From positions 1 through 6,152 of the forward strand of contig CAZYDR010000158.1 in NCBI GenBank assembly GCA_964645285.1: a stretch of 6,152 bases of DNA, in the 5' to 3' direction. Numbering within the stretch: position 1 is the stretch's first letter; the number at the start of each line of letters is the position of its first letter. The position numbers and the translations under genes are program-made. The notes beneath the pieces are model-generated. The model was not told where the DNA came from, did no database searches, and saw nothing but the letters and a program-made list of their open reading frames with translations. This DNA comes from JAYZAP01 sp964645285 (GTDB lineage Bacteria; Pseudomonadota; Alphaproteobacteria; JAAXGF01). Below, in pieces: positions 6,099 through 6,152 of this stretch.

Positions 6099-6152
6099 TG
6101 TCCGTCATCAAGATCTTTGGGACCACTGAGCCTGTTTCATAACGGAGGATCT
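6099..6152. other. Unrelated sequence replacing the rest of the GGDEF gene; possible insertion or rearrangement edge
   Basis: From 6099 to the right edge no frame resembles a GGDEF domain, although the sequence just before is a good match. The stretch gagcctgtttcataacgga (6128-6146) is in the style of insertion-sequence termini, but I cannot name an element. No transposase or partner repeat is visible in 54 nt. It could instead be a deletion joint. Confidence 0.3.

Overview
This window is GC-rich, with strong G/C bias at third codon positions. Its gene content and order point to an alphaproteobacterium, most likely of the Rhodospirillales type. The clearest clue is a COQ9-family gene encoded divergently from rpsU. 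This arrangement is typical of Alphaproteobacteria and gave the family its older name, 'rpsU-divergently transcribed protein'. The lineage is inferred from content and style, not from a database search.

Layout. Positions 1-668 (+) hold the 3' part of pntB, the NADP(H)-binding subunit of proton-translocating transhydrogenase. A perfect 20-nt palindrome (699-718) separates it from the convergent rpsU (748-957, -), which starts with TTG. From a 133-nt divergent spacer, a two-gene unit runs rightwards: a peptide deformylase (1091-1669) overlapping by ATGA a COQ9-family gene (1666-2304). A leftward cluster follows: purE (4897-5385), then an EamA/DMT transporter (3976-4868), then a class I fumarase (2312-3940). 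The fumarase stop lies 7 bp from the coq9 stop. The transporter is split by a frameshift. No purK lies beside purE.

The right end (5386-6152) is non-coding and decaying sequence. It has a good sigma70-type promoter for purE, a perfect CtrA-like half-site, and a rightward GGDEF-family gene that appears dead. That gene has an apparent N-terminal frame conflict, an in-frame amber codon, and loss of all homology just after the start of the GGDEF domain, where unrelated sequence begins.

How the genes fit together: most are household functions in energy and redox metabolism (transhydrogenase, fumarase, ubiquinone-related COQ9), translation (S21, deformylase) and purine synthesis (PurE). I see no phage, CRISPR, toxin-antitoxin or defence module, and no convincing new system. 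The points most worth a second look are the PurE with an Ala at a normally conserved His, the two damaged genes, and the junction near 6099.
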